Shown: positions 42,621 through 52,422 of the stretch, piece by piece | Layout of the letters: every line of letters starts with the position of its first letter | Numbering within the stretch: position 1 is the stretch's first letter | From: Ensifer sp. BR816 | GTDB lineage: Bacteria; Pseudomonadota; Alphaproteobacteria; Rhizobiales; Rhizobiaceae | Assembly: GCF_000378985.1 (NCBI RefSeq) | Contig: NZ_KB905370.1 | Coordinates: forward strand, 4,113,342 to 4,177,341 | Direction of reading: 5' to 3' | Length of the DNA stretch: 64,000 bases | Notes under the pieces: model-generated | Databases searched by the model: none | Told to the model about the DNA's origin: nothing | What the model saw: only the letters and a program-made list of their open reading frames with translations | Made by a program: the position numbers and the translations under genes

Positions 42621-43951
42621 CGACGCCGCAGGAAATCGGCATCGAGGCAACCGGCCGTGACGCGACGGCCGGGATCCAGTCGGCGATCGACCGTGCCTCG
42701 GCTCGTGGCGGCGGCCGCGTCTCGCTGCTGGCCGGCGAACACGTCGCGGCCGGGCTTGTCCTCAAGAGCGATGTCGAACTGCATCTCGCCGAGGGTGCGC
42801 TGCTGCGCCCCATTCCGGATTACCAGGCCTATCGCGATGCCATCGTCAGCGTCATCGCGGAAAAATCCGACCGGGGCATGATCGTCGCGAGGGAGGCCGA
42901 GAATGTGCAGATCACCGGCCCGGGCCGGATAGAGGCGGGCGGCGAGCATTTCATCATTGGCGACGACACGGATGTCGGCACCTTCATTCCGGCGGAGTTC
43001 CGGCCTCGGGTGGTCGTCTTCGAGGGGTGCCGAAACGTCGGGTTTGATGGATTGCAGGTGACGGGCTCGCCAATGTGGACGCTGCATCTCGCCGATTGCG
43101 AGGACGTCGTTATCCGGAACGTCACCGTCGCCAACGACCGCCGCCTGCCGAACACGGACGGCATGGTGCTCGACGCCTGCCGCCGCGTGCTGATCGAGGA
43201 TTGCATCATTTCCACCGCCGATGACGGCATCTGCCTGAAGACGAGCGCCGGGCCGGACGGCAAGGCTATCGGGACCTGCGAAAACGTCACGATCCGCCGA
43301 TGCACAGTCTCGAGCCTGAGCTGCGCGCTGAAGCTCGGCACCGAGTCCTTTGGCGATTTCCGCAATATCGTCTTCGAGGACTGCAAGGTCAGCGACTCCA
43401 ATCGCGGCCTCGGCCTGTTTTCGCGCGATGGCGGGCAGATGCGAAACATCCGATTCTCGCGGATCGAGGTCGATTGCCATGAAACCCTCGACGGTTTCTG
43501 GGGTTCGGGCGAAGCGCTGACGGTGACCGTGGTCGACCGGCGCCCGGAGCGCCGCGCCGGCGCCGTCGAGAACCTCCTGGTCGAAGAGATCAGCGGCCGC
43601 ATGGAGGGAGCGATCAACCTCGTCTCCACCTCCGACGCCGGCATCCGCAATGTGACGCTGCGCGCAATCACGATCAGCCAAAAGCCCGGGCGGCTCGGCA
43701 CCGGCCGCCGCTACGACCTGAGGCCGACCTTTGCCGACATTGCCCCGAGCGCCGAGGCGGCGGGACGGGCGAACGCCTGGACACGCGGCACCGACGGCCG
43801 GATCGTCGGGCTTGTCGACTATCCGGGCGGCATGCCGGCGATCTACCTCAAGGGCGTGCAGGGACTCGCCGCGCGGGACGTGGCGGTCAGCCGCCCGGAC
43901 CAGGTGCCGGAAGGCTGGAATGCGAAGGATTTCGTCGAAGAGACGAACTGA
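42617..43951 (+). CDS. GH28-like pectin-degrading protein (atypical active site)
   Basis: A 444-residue right-handed beta-helix protein with a GTG start overlapping the GH105 stop (GTGA) and AGGAGG ten bases upstream. GH28 landmarks NTDGM and ADDGICLKT (the NTD and DD motifs) are present. The usual GHG motif is replaced by SCALKLGTES and the RIK motif by RGLGLFSRDGG. This suggests a subfamily with a different substrate or mechanism from classical polygalacturonase. It has no signal peptide and therefore acts on imported oligosaccharides. It lies 17 bases before the ABC ATPase. Confidence 0.82.
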   Translation: MTTPQEIGIEATGRDATAGIQSAIDRASARGGGRVSLLAGEHVAAGLVLKSDVELHLAEGALLRPIPDYQAYRDAIVSVIAEKSDRGMIVAREAENVQITGPGRIEAGGEHFIIGDDTDVGTFIPAEFRPRVVVFEGCRNVGFDGLQVTGSPMWTLHLADCEDVVIRNVTVANDRRLPNTDGMVLDACRRVLIEDCIISTADDGICLKTSAGPDGKAIGTCENVTIRRCTVSSLSCALKLGTESFGDFRNIVFEDCKVSDSNRGLGLFSRDGGQMRNIRFSRIEVDCHETLDGFWGSGEALTVTVVDRRPERRAGAVENLLVEEISGRMEGAINLVSTSDAGIRNVTLRAITISQKPGRLGTGRRYDLRPTFADIAPSAEAAGRANAWTRGTDGRIVGLVDYPGGMPAIYLKGVQGLAARDVAVSRPDQVPEGWNAKDFVEETN

Positions 43952-43968
43952 ACTGACGGGAGCAGACG

Positions 43969-45072
43969 ATGGGTGAGCTCAAGCTTAAGGACCTCAACAA
44001 GTCGTATGGCGCGGTTGCCGTGCTGCATGACGTGAACCTTCAGATCGACAATGGCGAGTTCGTCGTCTTCGTCGGCCCTTCGGGCTGCGGCAAGTCGACC
44101 CTGCTGCGCATCATCGCCGGCCTCGAGGACATCACCTCGGGATCGATCGCGATCGGCGGCCGCGATGTCGGGGCGCTCTCGCCGGCCGAACGGAAGATCG
44201 CCATGGTCTTCCAATCCTACGCACTCTATCCGCATATGAGCGTGCGCAAGAACCTCGCCTTCGGCCTCGAGAACCTGAAGTTCAAACGGGCCGAGATCGA
44301 CGCGCGGATCGCCGAGGCGGCGCGCATGCTGGCCATCGAGCCCTATCTCGACCGCAGGCCGAAGCAGCTTTCCGGCGGACAGCGCCAGCGCGTGGCGATC
44401 GGCCGGGCGATCGTGCGCGAACCGGACATCTTTCTCTTCGACGAGCCGCTCTCCAATCTCGATGCGGCGCTGCGCGTCCAGACGCGCGCCGAGATCACCA
44501 AGCTGCATCGCGAAATGCAGACGACGATGATCTACGTCACCCACGACCAGGTGGAAGCCATGACCATGGCCGACAAGATCGTCGTGCTGAGGGCCGGCCG
44601 CGTCGAGCAGGTCGGAACGCCGCTCGAGCTCTTCGATCATCCGCGCAATCTTTTCGTCGCCGGCTTCCTCGGCTCGCCGCGCATGAACATCCTCAAGGGC
44701 AAGATCGTCATCGGCGATGATCAGAGCGTCCTGGTCGATGTCGGCTACGGCACCCCGCTCAGAAGCGACATCGACCCCGCCGCCGTCACCGCTGGACAGG
44801 AGGTCCTTGCCGGCGTCCGGCCCGCGCATTTCGCACTGTCCGACGGCGAAGGCCTGCCTTTCGAGGTCCAGTATCACGAGAGCCTTGGGACGGAGACCTA
44901 TGTCTACGGCACGCTCAAGGGCCAGTCGGAGCAGGTGATCGTCCATCAGGCCGGCCATTTTGCGCCCGCGCCCGGTGCCGTCCTGAAGATCATGCCGCTC
45001 GCAGGCCGCCTGCATGTCTTCGATCCGGCAAACGAACTGGCGCTTGCCCGCGGCGAACACGGGAGGGCCTGA
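43969..45072 (+). CDS. Sugar ABC importer ATPase (UgpC/MsmX type)
   Basis: A 367-residue ATPase. Walker A is GPSGCGKST, the signature is LSGGQRQR, Walker B is IFLFDEPLSNLD, and the switch His is in VTHDQVEA. The C-terminal 120 residues form the MalK-like regulatory/TOBE domain. It powers the permeases encoded next. GGGAGCAGACG lies before the ATG. It is two bases from the first permease. Confidence 0.92.
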   Translation: MGELKLKDLNKSYGAVAVLHDVNLQIDNGEFVVFVGPSGCGKSTLLRIIAGLEDITSGSIAIGGRDVGALSPAERKIAMVFQSYALYPHMSVRKNLAFGLENLKFKRAEIDARIAEAARMLAIEPYLDRRPKQLSGGQRQRVAIGRAIVREPDIFLFDEPLSNLDAALRVQTRAEITKLHREMQTTMIYVTHDQVEAMTMADKIVVLRAGRVEQVGTPLELFDHPRNLFVAGFLGSPRMNILKGKIVIGDDQSVLVDVGYGTPLRSDIDPAAVTAGQEVLAGVRPAHFALSDGEGLPFEVQYHESLGTETYVYGTLKGQSEQVIVHQAGHFAPAPGAVLKIMPLAGRLHVFDPANELALARGEHGRA

Positions 45073-45074
45073 CG

Positions 45075-46064
45075 ATGGCCCGGGCGACAGGACTCCCAGA
45101 CCGCGCGCTCGACCTTGTCATGGCGCTCTTCGAGGCGCCGATCAACGCCGTCGAGCGGCTGATCGGCAAGCGGCGGATGCCCTATCTATTCCTCGCACCG
45201 AACCTGGTGCTCTTCGGCATCTTCACCTTCCTGCCGATCGCGATCGCCATCGGCTACGCCTTCACCGGCGGTGCCGATCTGCTGATCTCCGACCGCCCCT
45301 TCGTCGGCCTCGACAATTTCCGCAAGCTGCTCACCTGCGACAGCTACCTCGTACCGGGAAGCTGCGAGGAATCGCTGTTCTGGACGGCGATCTGGAACAC
45401 GCTCTGGTTCGTCGGCTTCAATGTCGCCGCCACGCTCCTGGTCGCCCTCGTCACGGCATTGATCCTCAACCGTGCGATTGCGGCGCGGGGCTTCTTCCGG
45501 GCGATGTTCTTCTATCCGGTCCTCTTGTCGCCCGTGGTCATCGGATTGATCTGGAAATGGTTCCTCGACCGCAACGGGCTGCTCAACGCCTTCCTGCAGA
45601 TGCTCGGCGTGCCGCCGGAGATCTTCCTTCTTGACGTCGGCTGGTCGCGCTTCTTCGTGGTCGTCGTCTCGGTCTGGTTCCACATGGGCTTCTATACGCT
45701 GATCCTGCTCGCCGGCCTCCAGGCGATCCCCAAGGATCTCTACGAGGCAGCGGCAATCGACGCCGCCACGCCGTCGCGCACCCTGTTCCGCATCACCCTG
45801 CCGCTGCTCGGCCCGAACCTGCTCGTCGTGCTGATCCTCCTGATGATCCGCTCGGTGCAGATCTTCGACGAAGCCTGGGTGCTGACCAATGGCGGCGGTC
45901 CGGGCACGGCGAACACGTTCATCGTCCAATATATCTACCAGATGGCCTTTGCCGGCGACCTGAGGCTCTACGGCCTCGCCTCGGCTGCCTCGGTCCTCAT
46001 GGGGCTGGTGCTTCTGGTGCTCACCCTGGTGCAGTTGCGCCTCGGCAAGAAGGTGGAGTCCTGA
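45075..46064 (+). CDS. Sugar ABC importer permease, MalF/UgpA type
   Basis: A 329-residue membrane protein with about six helices, including a start in PYLFLAPNLVLFGIFTFLPIAIAIGYAF. The EAA loop EAAAIDAATPSRTLFRITLPLLGPN is the ATPase contact. There is a short Cys-containing periplasmic loop (CDSYLVPGSCEES), as in some UgpA-like proteins. The gene begins two bases after the ATPase stop and ends two bases before the next permease. Confidence 0.9.
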   Translation: MARATGLPDRALDLVMALFEAPINAVERLIGKRRMPYLFLAPNLVLFGIFTFLPIAIAIGYAFTGGADLLISDRPFVGLDNFRKLLTCDSYLVPGSCEESLFWTAIWNTLWFVGFNVAATLLVALVTALILNRAIAARGFFRAMFFYPVLLSPVVIGLIWKWFLDRNGLLNAFLQMLGVPPEIFLLDVGWSRFFVVVVSVWFHMGFYTLILLAGLQAIPKDLYEAAAIDAATPSRTLFRITLPLLGPNLLVVLILLMIRSVQIFDEAWVLTNGGGPGTANTFIVQYIYQMAFAGDLRLYGLASAASVLMGLVLLVLTLVQLRLGKKVES

Positions 46065-46066
46065 TC

Positions 46067-47125
46067 ATGTCCGCCAATGTCAGTGCCATCGGCTTTTTCA
46101 CCCGCACCCGGCGCGCCGGCCGGATCGACATCACCGACATTCTCTCCTGGCTGTGGCTGATCGGCGGCACGCTCGCCGTGCTCGTGCCGGTGCTCTGGGC
46201 GGGCATGTCGTCGCTCAAGCCCGAGGCGGAGATCACCCGCTTCCCGCCGACGCTGCTGCCGCGCACGGCGGTGCAGGTTGAGGTAAGCGGCTTCGACAAG
46301 CCGCTCAGCCTCTGGACCGTCACGGTCGACGGCGAGACCCGGGAAGTGGCGATGGTGCGCCGCATCGGGCTCAAGGCGCAGATGGTCGATCCTGCAAATC
46401 CCGGCAAGCCCGTCAGCGTCGACACCAGGAGCATTTCACCGGTGCAGCGGCTGACGGTCGCGACCGAGAACTATACGGATCCGCTGACCCGCTTCAGCTT
46501 CCTGACCTTCCTCAAGAATTCGGTCTTCGTCACCTTCGTCGCCACGCTCCTGACGCTGATCGTCAACGCGCTCGCGGCCTTCGCGCTGTCGAAATACCGC
46601 TTCCGCGGCGACAAGGCGATCTTCGTGCTGATCATCTCGACGCTGATGATCCCGCTCACCGTCGTGATGGTGCCGGCCTATCTCGTCATCGTCGGCGTCG
46701 GCCTCGTCGACAATCTCTGGGGTGTCATCATCCCGACGGTCGCGTCACCGACCGGCGTCTTCCTGCTCAGGCAGTACATGCTGACCATTCCGGACGAGCT
46801 GATCGAAGCGGCCCGCGTCGACGCGGCCAGCGAGTTCCGCATCTTCTGGCGCATCGTCCTGCCGCTGACCGCCCCGGCGCTCGCCGTTCTGGCGATCTTC
46901 TCGGTGCTGTGGCGCTGGAACGACTTCCTCTGGCCGTTGATCGTGCTCAGCAGCCGCGAGAACTTCACCCTGCAGATCGGGCTCAATGCCTTCCAGGGCG
47001 AGTTCTCGGTGCAGTGGCACTATATCCTGGCCATGACCTTCCTGAGCCTCATCCCGGTGACGCTGGTGTTCCTCTTCCTGCAACGCTACATCACCACCGG
47101 CATTGCCGGCACGGGGATGAAGTAG
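46067..47125 (+). CDS. Sugar ABC importer permease, MalG/UgpE type
   Basis: A 352-residue membrane protein. After the first helix (near residue 35) comes a periplasmic insert of roughly 90 residues (PPTLLPRTAVQVEVSG...ARVDTRSISP-type beta segment), longer than in most MalG proteins. The EAA loop EAARVDAASEFRIFWRIVLPLTAP is intact, and five more helices follow. It completes the importer of the oligogalacturonide locus and is followed by a strong hairpin. Confidence 0.9.
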   Translation: MSANVSAIGFFTRTRRAGRIDITDILSWLWLIGGTLAVLVPVLWAGMSSLKPEAEITRFPPTLLPRTAVQVEVSGFDKPLSLWTVTVDGETREVAMVRRIGLKAQMVDPANPGKPVSVDTRSISPVQRLTVATENYTDPLTRFSFLTFLKNSVFVTFVATLLTLIVNALAAFALSKYRFRGDKAIFVLIISTLMIPLTVVMVPAYLVIVGVGLVDNLWGVIIPTVASPTGVFLLRQYMLTIPDELIEAARVDAASEFRIFWRIVLPLTAPALAVLAIFSVLWRWNDFLWPLIVLSSRENFTLQIGLNAFQGEFSVQWHYILAMTFLSLIPVTLVFLFLQRYITTGIAGTGMK

Positions 47126-47152
47126 GGCTTCTTAGGTCAGGCTCCAGAAGTA

Positions 47153-47182
47153 CCCCCCTCTGCCCGGCAGGGCAGAGGGGGG
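47153..47182 (+). terminator. Very strong stem-loop ending the pectin importer operon
   Basis: CCCCCCTCTGCCC-GGCA-GGGCAGAGGGGGG is a perfect 13-bp stem with a 4-base loop, 27 bases after the permease stop. A T tract is absent (GGGTTC follows), so termination may need Rho, but the stem is among the strongest in the window. Confidence 0.65.
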
Positions 47183-47268
47183 GGTTCAACCTTTGCAGCA
47201 CGGGATGCTGTTTCGCTCGATTGGCGGATCGTACAACGGGCGTCACCACAGACACGGAGGCTGTTTCC

Positions 47269-48309
47269 CTATCTCCGGGGCGCTGCGATGCTGCCCCTTG
47301 AAATCAGCCGGCAACCAAGTTCGAGCCGATGCGCCGGGCGCAGCGGATCGTTGGCGATCAGCCTTTGCTCAAGCAGGGAAAGCGCGGCGGCGCCCAGCCG
47401 GTCGGCCGGCATCTGGATGGTGCTGAGCGGCGGCGCGCTGAACTCGCCCGGCACGATGTCGTCGAAGCCGAGCACCGAGATATCCTGCGGCACGCGGATA
47501 CCGGCCGCGGCGAGCGCTTCCAGGCAGCCGAGCGCCAGGTTGTCGGCAGCGCAGAAGATCGCCGTGGCGCCCCTGAGTTTGCGGTCCGCTTGCAGGAGGG
47601 CGCGGATCACCTGCTCGCCATGGCGCGGCTCGTAGCTTTCCGCGACCACCACCATGTTTTCCGGCGCCGGCAGGCCGGCAACCAGATGCGCATCGACGTA
47701 CCCATCATAGCGCCGGCGGATTGTCGTGCGCCCCTGCCAGGTCAGATGCAGGATGCGGCGGTGCCCGAGCGAGAGCAGATGCTCGGTCCCGAGCCGCGCG
47801 CCGAAGCGGTTTTCCACCGTCACCGTATCGACCAGCATCGACGGATCCTCACCGTTGAGGATGACCATCGGCTTGTCGAGCGAGGAAAGCGCCCGGATCA
47901 GTTCCGGCCTGTCGTCGTTCAGGATGAGGATGCCGTCGACATTCTCGTCCTCTGCCGCCGCGCGCACCTCGGCGGCATCGAGGCGGGTGCTGGCGCTGAC
48001 GAAAGGGACAATGCGGATGCCGCGCCGCTCGCATTCGCGCCGCACGCCGTTGAGGATCGTCCAGCTCACCATGTTGAGGTCGCTCTGCGGCGCCGCGTCG
48101 CTCGTAAGCGCCAGCAGGACGACGCGCACGGTGGCGATCGTCGCCTTTTTCCGCCGGCTTTCGAGATAGCCGAGCCGGCGGGCGGATTCCAGCACCCGCT
48201 CGCGCACCTCCACGGTCAGCGGCGCCGTGCCGTTCAGCGCGTGCGAGGCGGTGCTGAGCGAGACCCCCGCCTCGCGCGCCACGTCCTTGAGATTGGTTTT
48301 TCGCTCCAC
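47269..48309 (-). CDS. LacI-family transcriptional repressor of the pectin locus
   Basis: A 346-residue repressor. The helix-turn-helix TNLKDVAREAGVSLSTASHA begins a few residues after GTG 48309, which has AGGGAA about seven bases upstream; a longer frame from ATG 48381 is less likely. The hinge and sugar-sensing core (GILILNDDRPEL, VLGFDDIVPGEFSAPPLSTIQ) are standard. It converges on the ABC/GH operon and is the obvious regulator for the two 18-bp palindromes at 38813-38830 and 38955-38972, with a KDG-like or galacturonide inducer. Confidence 0.88.
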   Translation of the reverse strand: MERKTNLKDVAREAGVSLSTASHALNGTAPLTVEVRERVLESARRLGYLESRRKKATIATVRVVLLALTSDAAPQSDLNMVSWTILNGVRRECERRGIRIVPFVSASTRLDAAEVRAAAEDENVDGILILNDDRPELIRALSSLDKPMVILNGEDPSMLVDTVTVENRFGARLGTEHLLSLGHRRILHLTWQGRTTIRRRYDGYVDAHLVAGLPAPENMVVVAESYEPRHGEQVIRALLQADRKLRGATAIFCAADNLALGCLEALAAAGIRVPQDISVLGFDDIVPGEFSAPPLSTIQMPADRLGAAALSLLEQRLIANDPLRPAHRLELGCRLISRGSIAAPRR

Positions 48310-48559
48310 GATCCGATCCGTTCCCTGCTGCAGCGTCGTGCCCGATCCAACGCAGGGCGCGCGGGCCGTCTGTGCTTCCACTCAAACCATACCAGCACGC
48401 CAATCCGCAAGCCTGGCGTTCAATGCGATGCGCGGCCCGATCCCACCGACGACGCCGATCTGGCGGCACGCGGTGAGCGAGGACCTGCGCCAAATCTCCC
48501 GACGGCTTGACATGCCCACCCACAAATGAGAACATAACATGAACAAACCGGAGGCTTCC

Positions 48560-48763
48560 ATGACCCATGCGGAAGAAGTCATCGAGCGCGCAATGGCGGC
48601 CGTAGCCGCGGTCCGCAGGCAGCGGGAGCGCGATCAGGAGCGGCGAAGACAGGCATTCGGACGTATCCAGCTGGGCCTTCCCCTGCCCACGCTGAAGCGC
48701 GGCCTGCAGCTTTCACTGGAGCTGGACGAATGCCTACAGCGCCGTGGCGCGGCGACGAGTTAG
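48560..48763 (+). CDS. Small helical protein of unknown function
   Basis: A 67-residue protein. ATG 48560 (MTHAEEVIERAM) has GGAGG six bases upstream, better than the in-frame ATG at 48539. The middle is a charged helix (AAVRRQRERDQERRRQAF). No domain is recognised. It lies alone, diverging from the LacI gene and converging on bgsA with nine bases between the stops. Confidence 0.5.
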   Translation: MTHAEEVIERAMAAVAAVRRQRERDQERRRQAFGRIQLGLPLPTLKRGLQLSLELDECLQRRGAATS

Positions 48764-48772
48764 GTGCTGTGC

Positions 48773-50767
48773 CTAAGCGGTGCGCGTCCGCCCGAAAGCG
48801 CGCAGCAGCAGGTTGACGGAGACCGCGGCCTTGTCGATATCCGGGACCTCCTGGGAATAGTTGCCGGTATAGAGCTTGATGATCATCTTGTCGCGCTCGA
48901 ACCCGCGCAGGTCGAAATGGAGATGCAGGTAGTAGCGCCGCTTGTCCCCGGAACGGCTGATGTCCCCACGCCGCTGGGTTACCTGCTTGAGTTCCGTCTG
49001 AAGCGGCGCGAACCCTTCGAGATTCAAGGTGACGCGGGTCGATTGGAACCGTGTCTCGGTGGGAACGGCCACGACCGCCTTGTCGAGTGAAAGGCTCACC
49101 AGGCGTCCCGCGCTGCCGTCGACATCGGCGGCTTCGTCGAGCTTGAAGGCCTGGAGCAGGCGGCGCGGCTTCTCGAAGCAGATCAGCGAAGCGATCAGGA
49201 GCACGATGATGTTGATCCCCGACCAAAGCGCCGCGATCGTCGAGAACGATCCCTGAATATGGGCGGTCTCCGGGACGATGTTGATCAGCAGCCCCCCCGC
49301 AGTGACGACGATGAAGGCCGCGATCCAGGTAAAGGTATAGGCATCGAAGAGGTTTTCCTCGTTGCCGCTGCCCTTGGGGGTCACCTTGAACGGCTTGCCG
49401 AACGGCCGCACGAGGCTCGAAAGCACCGTCGGCAGCATACGAAAGGTCGCGAAGGTGCCAACGGCGGTGGAGACCAGGGGCAGGTAACGGGTCGGCGCCA
49501 ACCAGAGCATCAGCAGGAAGTAAGCGGTCAGCAGCGGGACCTGGTGCGCAACGTAGTCGGCGACATCGGTGAAGTAGAGCGGCAGGGCGCCGAACCAGAG
49601 ATAGACGATGGGTACAAGGAGAACGGCAAAGCGGACCAAATATTGCACCAGCCAGGACATCGGCAGGAACATGATCCGCTGGAAGACGGAGAGACCCGGC
49701 CCGCGCAAGGGACCGTTATGCAGGTAGAGCGTCTGGATTCCGCCCTGGCACCAGCGTTCGCGCTGAACGAAATATCCCGTCAGGTTCTCGGCCGCCAGGC
49801 CCATCGACAGCCGTTCGTTCAGATAGCGGGTCTTGTAGCCCTTGTTGAGCATCGACAGCGTCGTCAGCAGGTCTTCGGTGATCGACTCGGTCGGGAAGCC
49901 CCCGATCGTGTCGACCGCCGCACGGCGCGCGATCGAGCAGGAGCCGCAGCAGAAACTCACATCCCAGCCGTCGCGGCTCGGCGCGATCTCGTCGAAGAAC
50001 AGGCGCTGTTCGTCCGGCCAGATATTCTCGAGACCGAGATTGGATTGCACCGGATCGACATTGAAGAAGTGCTGCGGCGTCTGCACGATGCCGATGGTCT
50101 CGTCCTGGAAGAACGGCAAGGTCCGCCTGAGGAAGCTGCGATAGGGCACGAAATCTGCGTCGAAGACGGCAACGAAGTCGCCGGAGCTCACCCGCAAGCC
50201 ATTGTTCATGTTGCCGGCTTTGGCATGGGCGTTGTCGCTTCGCGTCACATGGATCGCGCCCCGCCCTTCGCAGAAGGTCTTGAGCCAGTCGCGCCGGCCG
50301 TCGTCGAGCACATAGACCGTGAGCTTGTCCTTCGGATAATCGAGCGCCAAGGCGCCGACGATCGTTCGTTCCAGCACGTCCAGGGGTTCGTTGTAGGTCG
50401 GGATGAAAACGTCGACGCTCGGCAGTTCGCTGTCCTGCCGCACGAAGAAGGCCCGTGCGAGCTGGTCCGCCTCGGCGCTCCGGTCGATGTAGCGGCTCAT
50501 CAGGATGAGGAACAGCACGACCTCGGAAAAGGCGAGGAGCTCGACGATGAACACGAACCAGACCCAATAGAAATTGGCGCCGTCATTCGGATAGGGAAGC
50601 ACCGTCTCGCTCAGGCGCCACACCATGTAGCGTAGCGCCACGACCGCCACGAAGGCGCAGGTGATCGCCCGCGCCCAACTCGCGCGGCGCGACCAATTAG
50701 ATGGCCCGAGCAGGAAGAAGGCGATGACCAAGAGGGTCGGCGCCAGGGCTAGAAGAGATTGAACCAC
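48773..50767 (-). CDS. bgsA: Mixed-linkage beta-glucan synthase BgsA
   Basis: A 664-residue membrane GT2 enzyme of the cellulose/curdlan synthase type. Starts at GTG 50767, overlapping bgsB by 19 bases. After N-terminal helices come the catalytic motifs: YVLDDGRRDWL, AVFDADFVPY, ITEDLL and QRERWCQGG (QxxRW). Four or more helices follow, and the last 120 residues form a soluble C-terminal domain. In S. meliloti the BgsA C terminus binds c-di-GMP without a classic PilZ motif and switches on synthesis of a (1-3)(1-4)-beta-glucan. The bgsB neighbour supports the name. A GGDEF-EAL gene diverges from the operon. Confidence 0.85.
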   Translation of the reverse strand: MVQSLLALAPTLLVIAFFLLGPSNWSRRASWARAITCAFVAVVALRYMVWRLSETVLPYPNDGANFYWVWFVFIVELLAFSEVVLFLILMSRYIDRSAEADQLARAFFVRQDSELPSVDVFIPTYNEPLDVLERTIVGALALDYPKDKLTVYVLDDGRRDWLKTFCEGRGAIHVTRSDNAHAKAGNMNNGLRVSSGDFVAVFDADFVPYRSFLRRTLPFFQDETIGIVQTPQHFFNVDPVQSNLGLENIWPDEQRLFFDEIAPSRDGWDVSFCCGSCSIARRAAVDTIGGFPTESITEDLLTTLSMLNKGYKTRYLNERLSMGLAAENLTGYFVQRERWCQGGIQTLYLHNGPLRGPGLSVFQRIMFLPMSWLVQYLVRFAVLLVPIVYLWFGALPLYFTDVADYVAHQVPLLTAYFLLMLWLAPTRYLPLVSTAVGTFATFRMLPTVLSSLVRPFGKPFKVTPKGSGNEENLFDAYTFTWIAAFIVVTAGGLLINIVPETAHIQGSFSTIAALWSGINIIVLLIASLICFEKPRRLLQAFKLDEAADVDGSAGRLVSLSLDKAVVAVPTETRFQSTRVTLNLEGFAPLQTELKQVTQRRGDISRSGDKRRYYLHLHFDLRGFERDKMIIKLYTGNYSQEVPDIDKAAVSVNLLLRAFGRTRTA

Positions 50768-51981
50768 AGGCTTTCAAACCACCGCGTCAGACGGATATTG
50801 CGTTGCGAGAATCGGACCTGCGCCGTTCGTCCCACCTGACAGAAATTGGCGAAGTCGGTGTTGAGCGCCGATGGCGTCAGCGCAACGCGGATTCGGGCAT
50901 TGCGCTCCTCGGTCACCGGCTCGTTGGCGGCAAGCGAGTCCTTCTCGACGACCGCGGAACTGCCCTTGACCGCCTGGACCTGGCCCTTGAAGACCTCGCC
51001 GCGACCGAAAAGCCGGACCTCCGCTTCGCGGCCCGGATAGATCTCGTCGTAGTCGACCTCGGGAACGAGAATATCGACGAACAGTTCGCGGCAATCGAGA
51101 ATGCGCAACATCTCATTGTTCAGGATGACGTTTGAACCGCTGACAATATTCCTGCTCCAAACGACGCCGCTAAAGGGCGAAGGAAGCGTTGCCGATTCGA
51201 GGCTGCGGACGCGCCTCTCCTCCTCGATCATCTGCTGTTCGCTCTGGCTTGCTCGCGTCTTGTTCTCGACAATGCGGGTGTTGAGATCGTTGATGCGGAC
51301 GACCACATCGTCCTGGCGCTGGCGGGAATAGGGCACATCGTTCTGACCGTCGCCCATGACGAAAATGCCCTGACGCACGGCATCGAGCCGCTGCTGCAAC
51401 AGGTCGACCGTCAGATTGCTGATTTCGACCTCGCCGCTTGTCGCCGCGCCGGCGGCCTCCGCGGCCTCCACCATCTTGCGCGTGAAAATCCCCTTCGACT
51501 CCAGTTCCTGCCGACGGTCGAATTCGACTTTCGCCACGACGTCCTGGGCGCGCGAGACCTCAACACGCTTCTGGAGGATCTGCAACTGCCGCTCGAGGCT
51601 GGCAATGGTCGCGCTCTGGAAGACGCCCAGCCGCTGGGCAAGCTGGTCACGCAGCAGCACGAGTTCGTCGCGCTCCCGTTGCAGCGCGGTAACGCGATCG
51701 ACCGCAGTGCCGTGCTCAGCGCGAAGCGACGCAAGAGCGGCGCGGTTCACCCGCTCGTTCTGAATGATCGCCAGCGTTTCGCCTTCCACGACAGGCGTGC
51801 CGATCCTCGGCGGCGGCTTCGAAATCTCGCCGTCGATCGGCGCGTTGATAATCGCAAAGCGCGCATTGACGGTTCCATCCAGGCTGGTATAGCCGGTCAA
51901 TCCGGGTAGCAGGACGGCAATTGCAAGGGCCAGGAGCAGAATGCCGACCGAGATTCGCGTGATACGATGGTTCAGGATCAC
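50749..51981 (-). CDS. bgsB: BgsB, membrane-fusion-like protein for beta-glucan export
   Basis: A 410-residue HlyD-like protein starting at GTG 51981 with AGGGA eight bases upstream. One N-terminal helix (residues about 9-30) is followed by a biotinyl-lipoyl-like beta region (GEISKPPPRIGTPVVEGETLAII), two long coiled-coil arms (about 70-240), and a beta-barrel (VFKGQVQAVKGSSAVVEKD). The topology is an inner-membrane anchor with a periplasmic body. BgsB is needed with BgsA for mixed-linkage glucan in S. meliloti. It leads the two-gene operon. Confidence 0.85.
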   Translation of the reverse strand: MILNHRITRISVGILLLALAIAVLLPGLTGYTSLDGTVNARFAIINAPIDGEISKPPPRIGTPVVEGETLAIIQNERVNRAALASLRAEHGTAVDRVTALQRERDELVLLRDQLAQRLGVFQSATIASLERQLQILQKRVEVSRAQDVVAKVEFDRRQELESKGIFTRKMVEAAEAAGAATSGEVEISNLTVDLLQQRLDAVRQGIFVMGDGQNDVPYSRQRQDDVVVRINDLNTRIVENKTRASQSEQQMIEEERRVRSLESATLPSPFSGVVWSRNIVSGSNVILNNEMLRILDCRELFVDILVPEVDYDEIYPGREAEVRLFGRGEVFKGQVQAVKGSSAVVEKDSLAANEPVTEERNARIRVALTPSALNTDFANFCQVGRTAQVRFSQRNIRLTRWFESLWFNLF

Positions 51982-52422
51982 TTGAGTCGTCCCTAATCAC
52001 TTGCTTGGCAGTTCGGCGCAGATCCAGACGATGTTTCCCAATGCCGGCACCGACCAGTTTCCACCGACCTCGGCGTAGACACACCGGCACGATTCAACCC
52101 CGTTGCCACCTCTCAGCATTTATCGGCATCTGGCGTTGAACAACCCCTAAAATTGCAGGTTTTGGTAGTGGCAACACAAAAAAAGCCGTTGTATGACCCG
52201 GCAAAACCGAGCGTTTTTTCGAGCTATGCCGCGGACGGCGGCGCCTTCAGAAAACGGTTGCTCATCGATCGCACGGCATTGACCAGGAAAATGGCCGCGA
52301 TAGTTTCTGGAGGCAGGGTTGAAAAGAGCGATAACATTGAGTTGGGTTGAAGCAATACCTTCGCCGGCTATCAGATCGGCGCCATTCTAGTGAGCGTAAA
52401 TCGAAAGGCAACGGAGGCCAGC
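51982..52422. other. Divergent intergenic region between bgsB and the GGDEF-EAL gene
   Basis: The 441 bases carry both promoters. There is an A-rich run AAAAAAA near 52182 and a T-rich GCGTTTTTTCGAG near 52213. A 65-residue frame at 52153 starts with TTG and has no convincing ribosome site, so it is not called. No clear operator palindrome was found. Confidence 0.45.

Noticed and set aside
52153..52350. 65-residue frame upstream of the GGDEF-EAL gene
   Set aside because: TTG start without a ribosome site and no recognisable features; probably promoter DNA.
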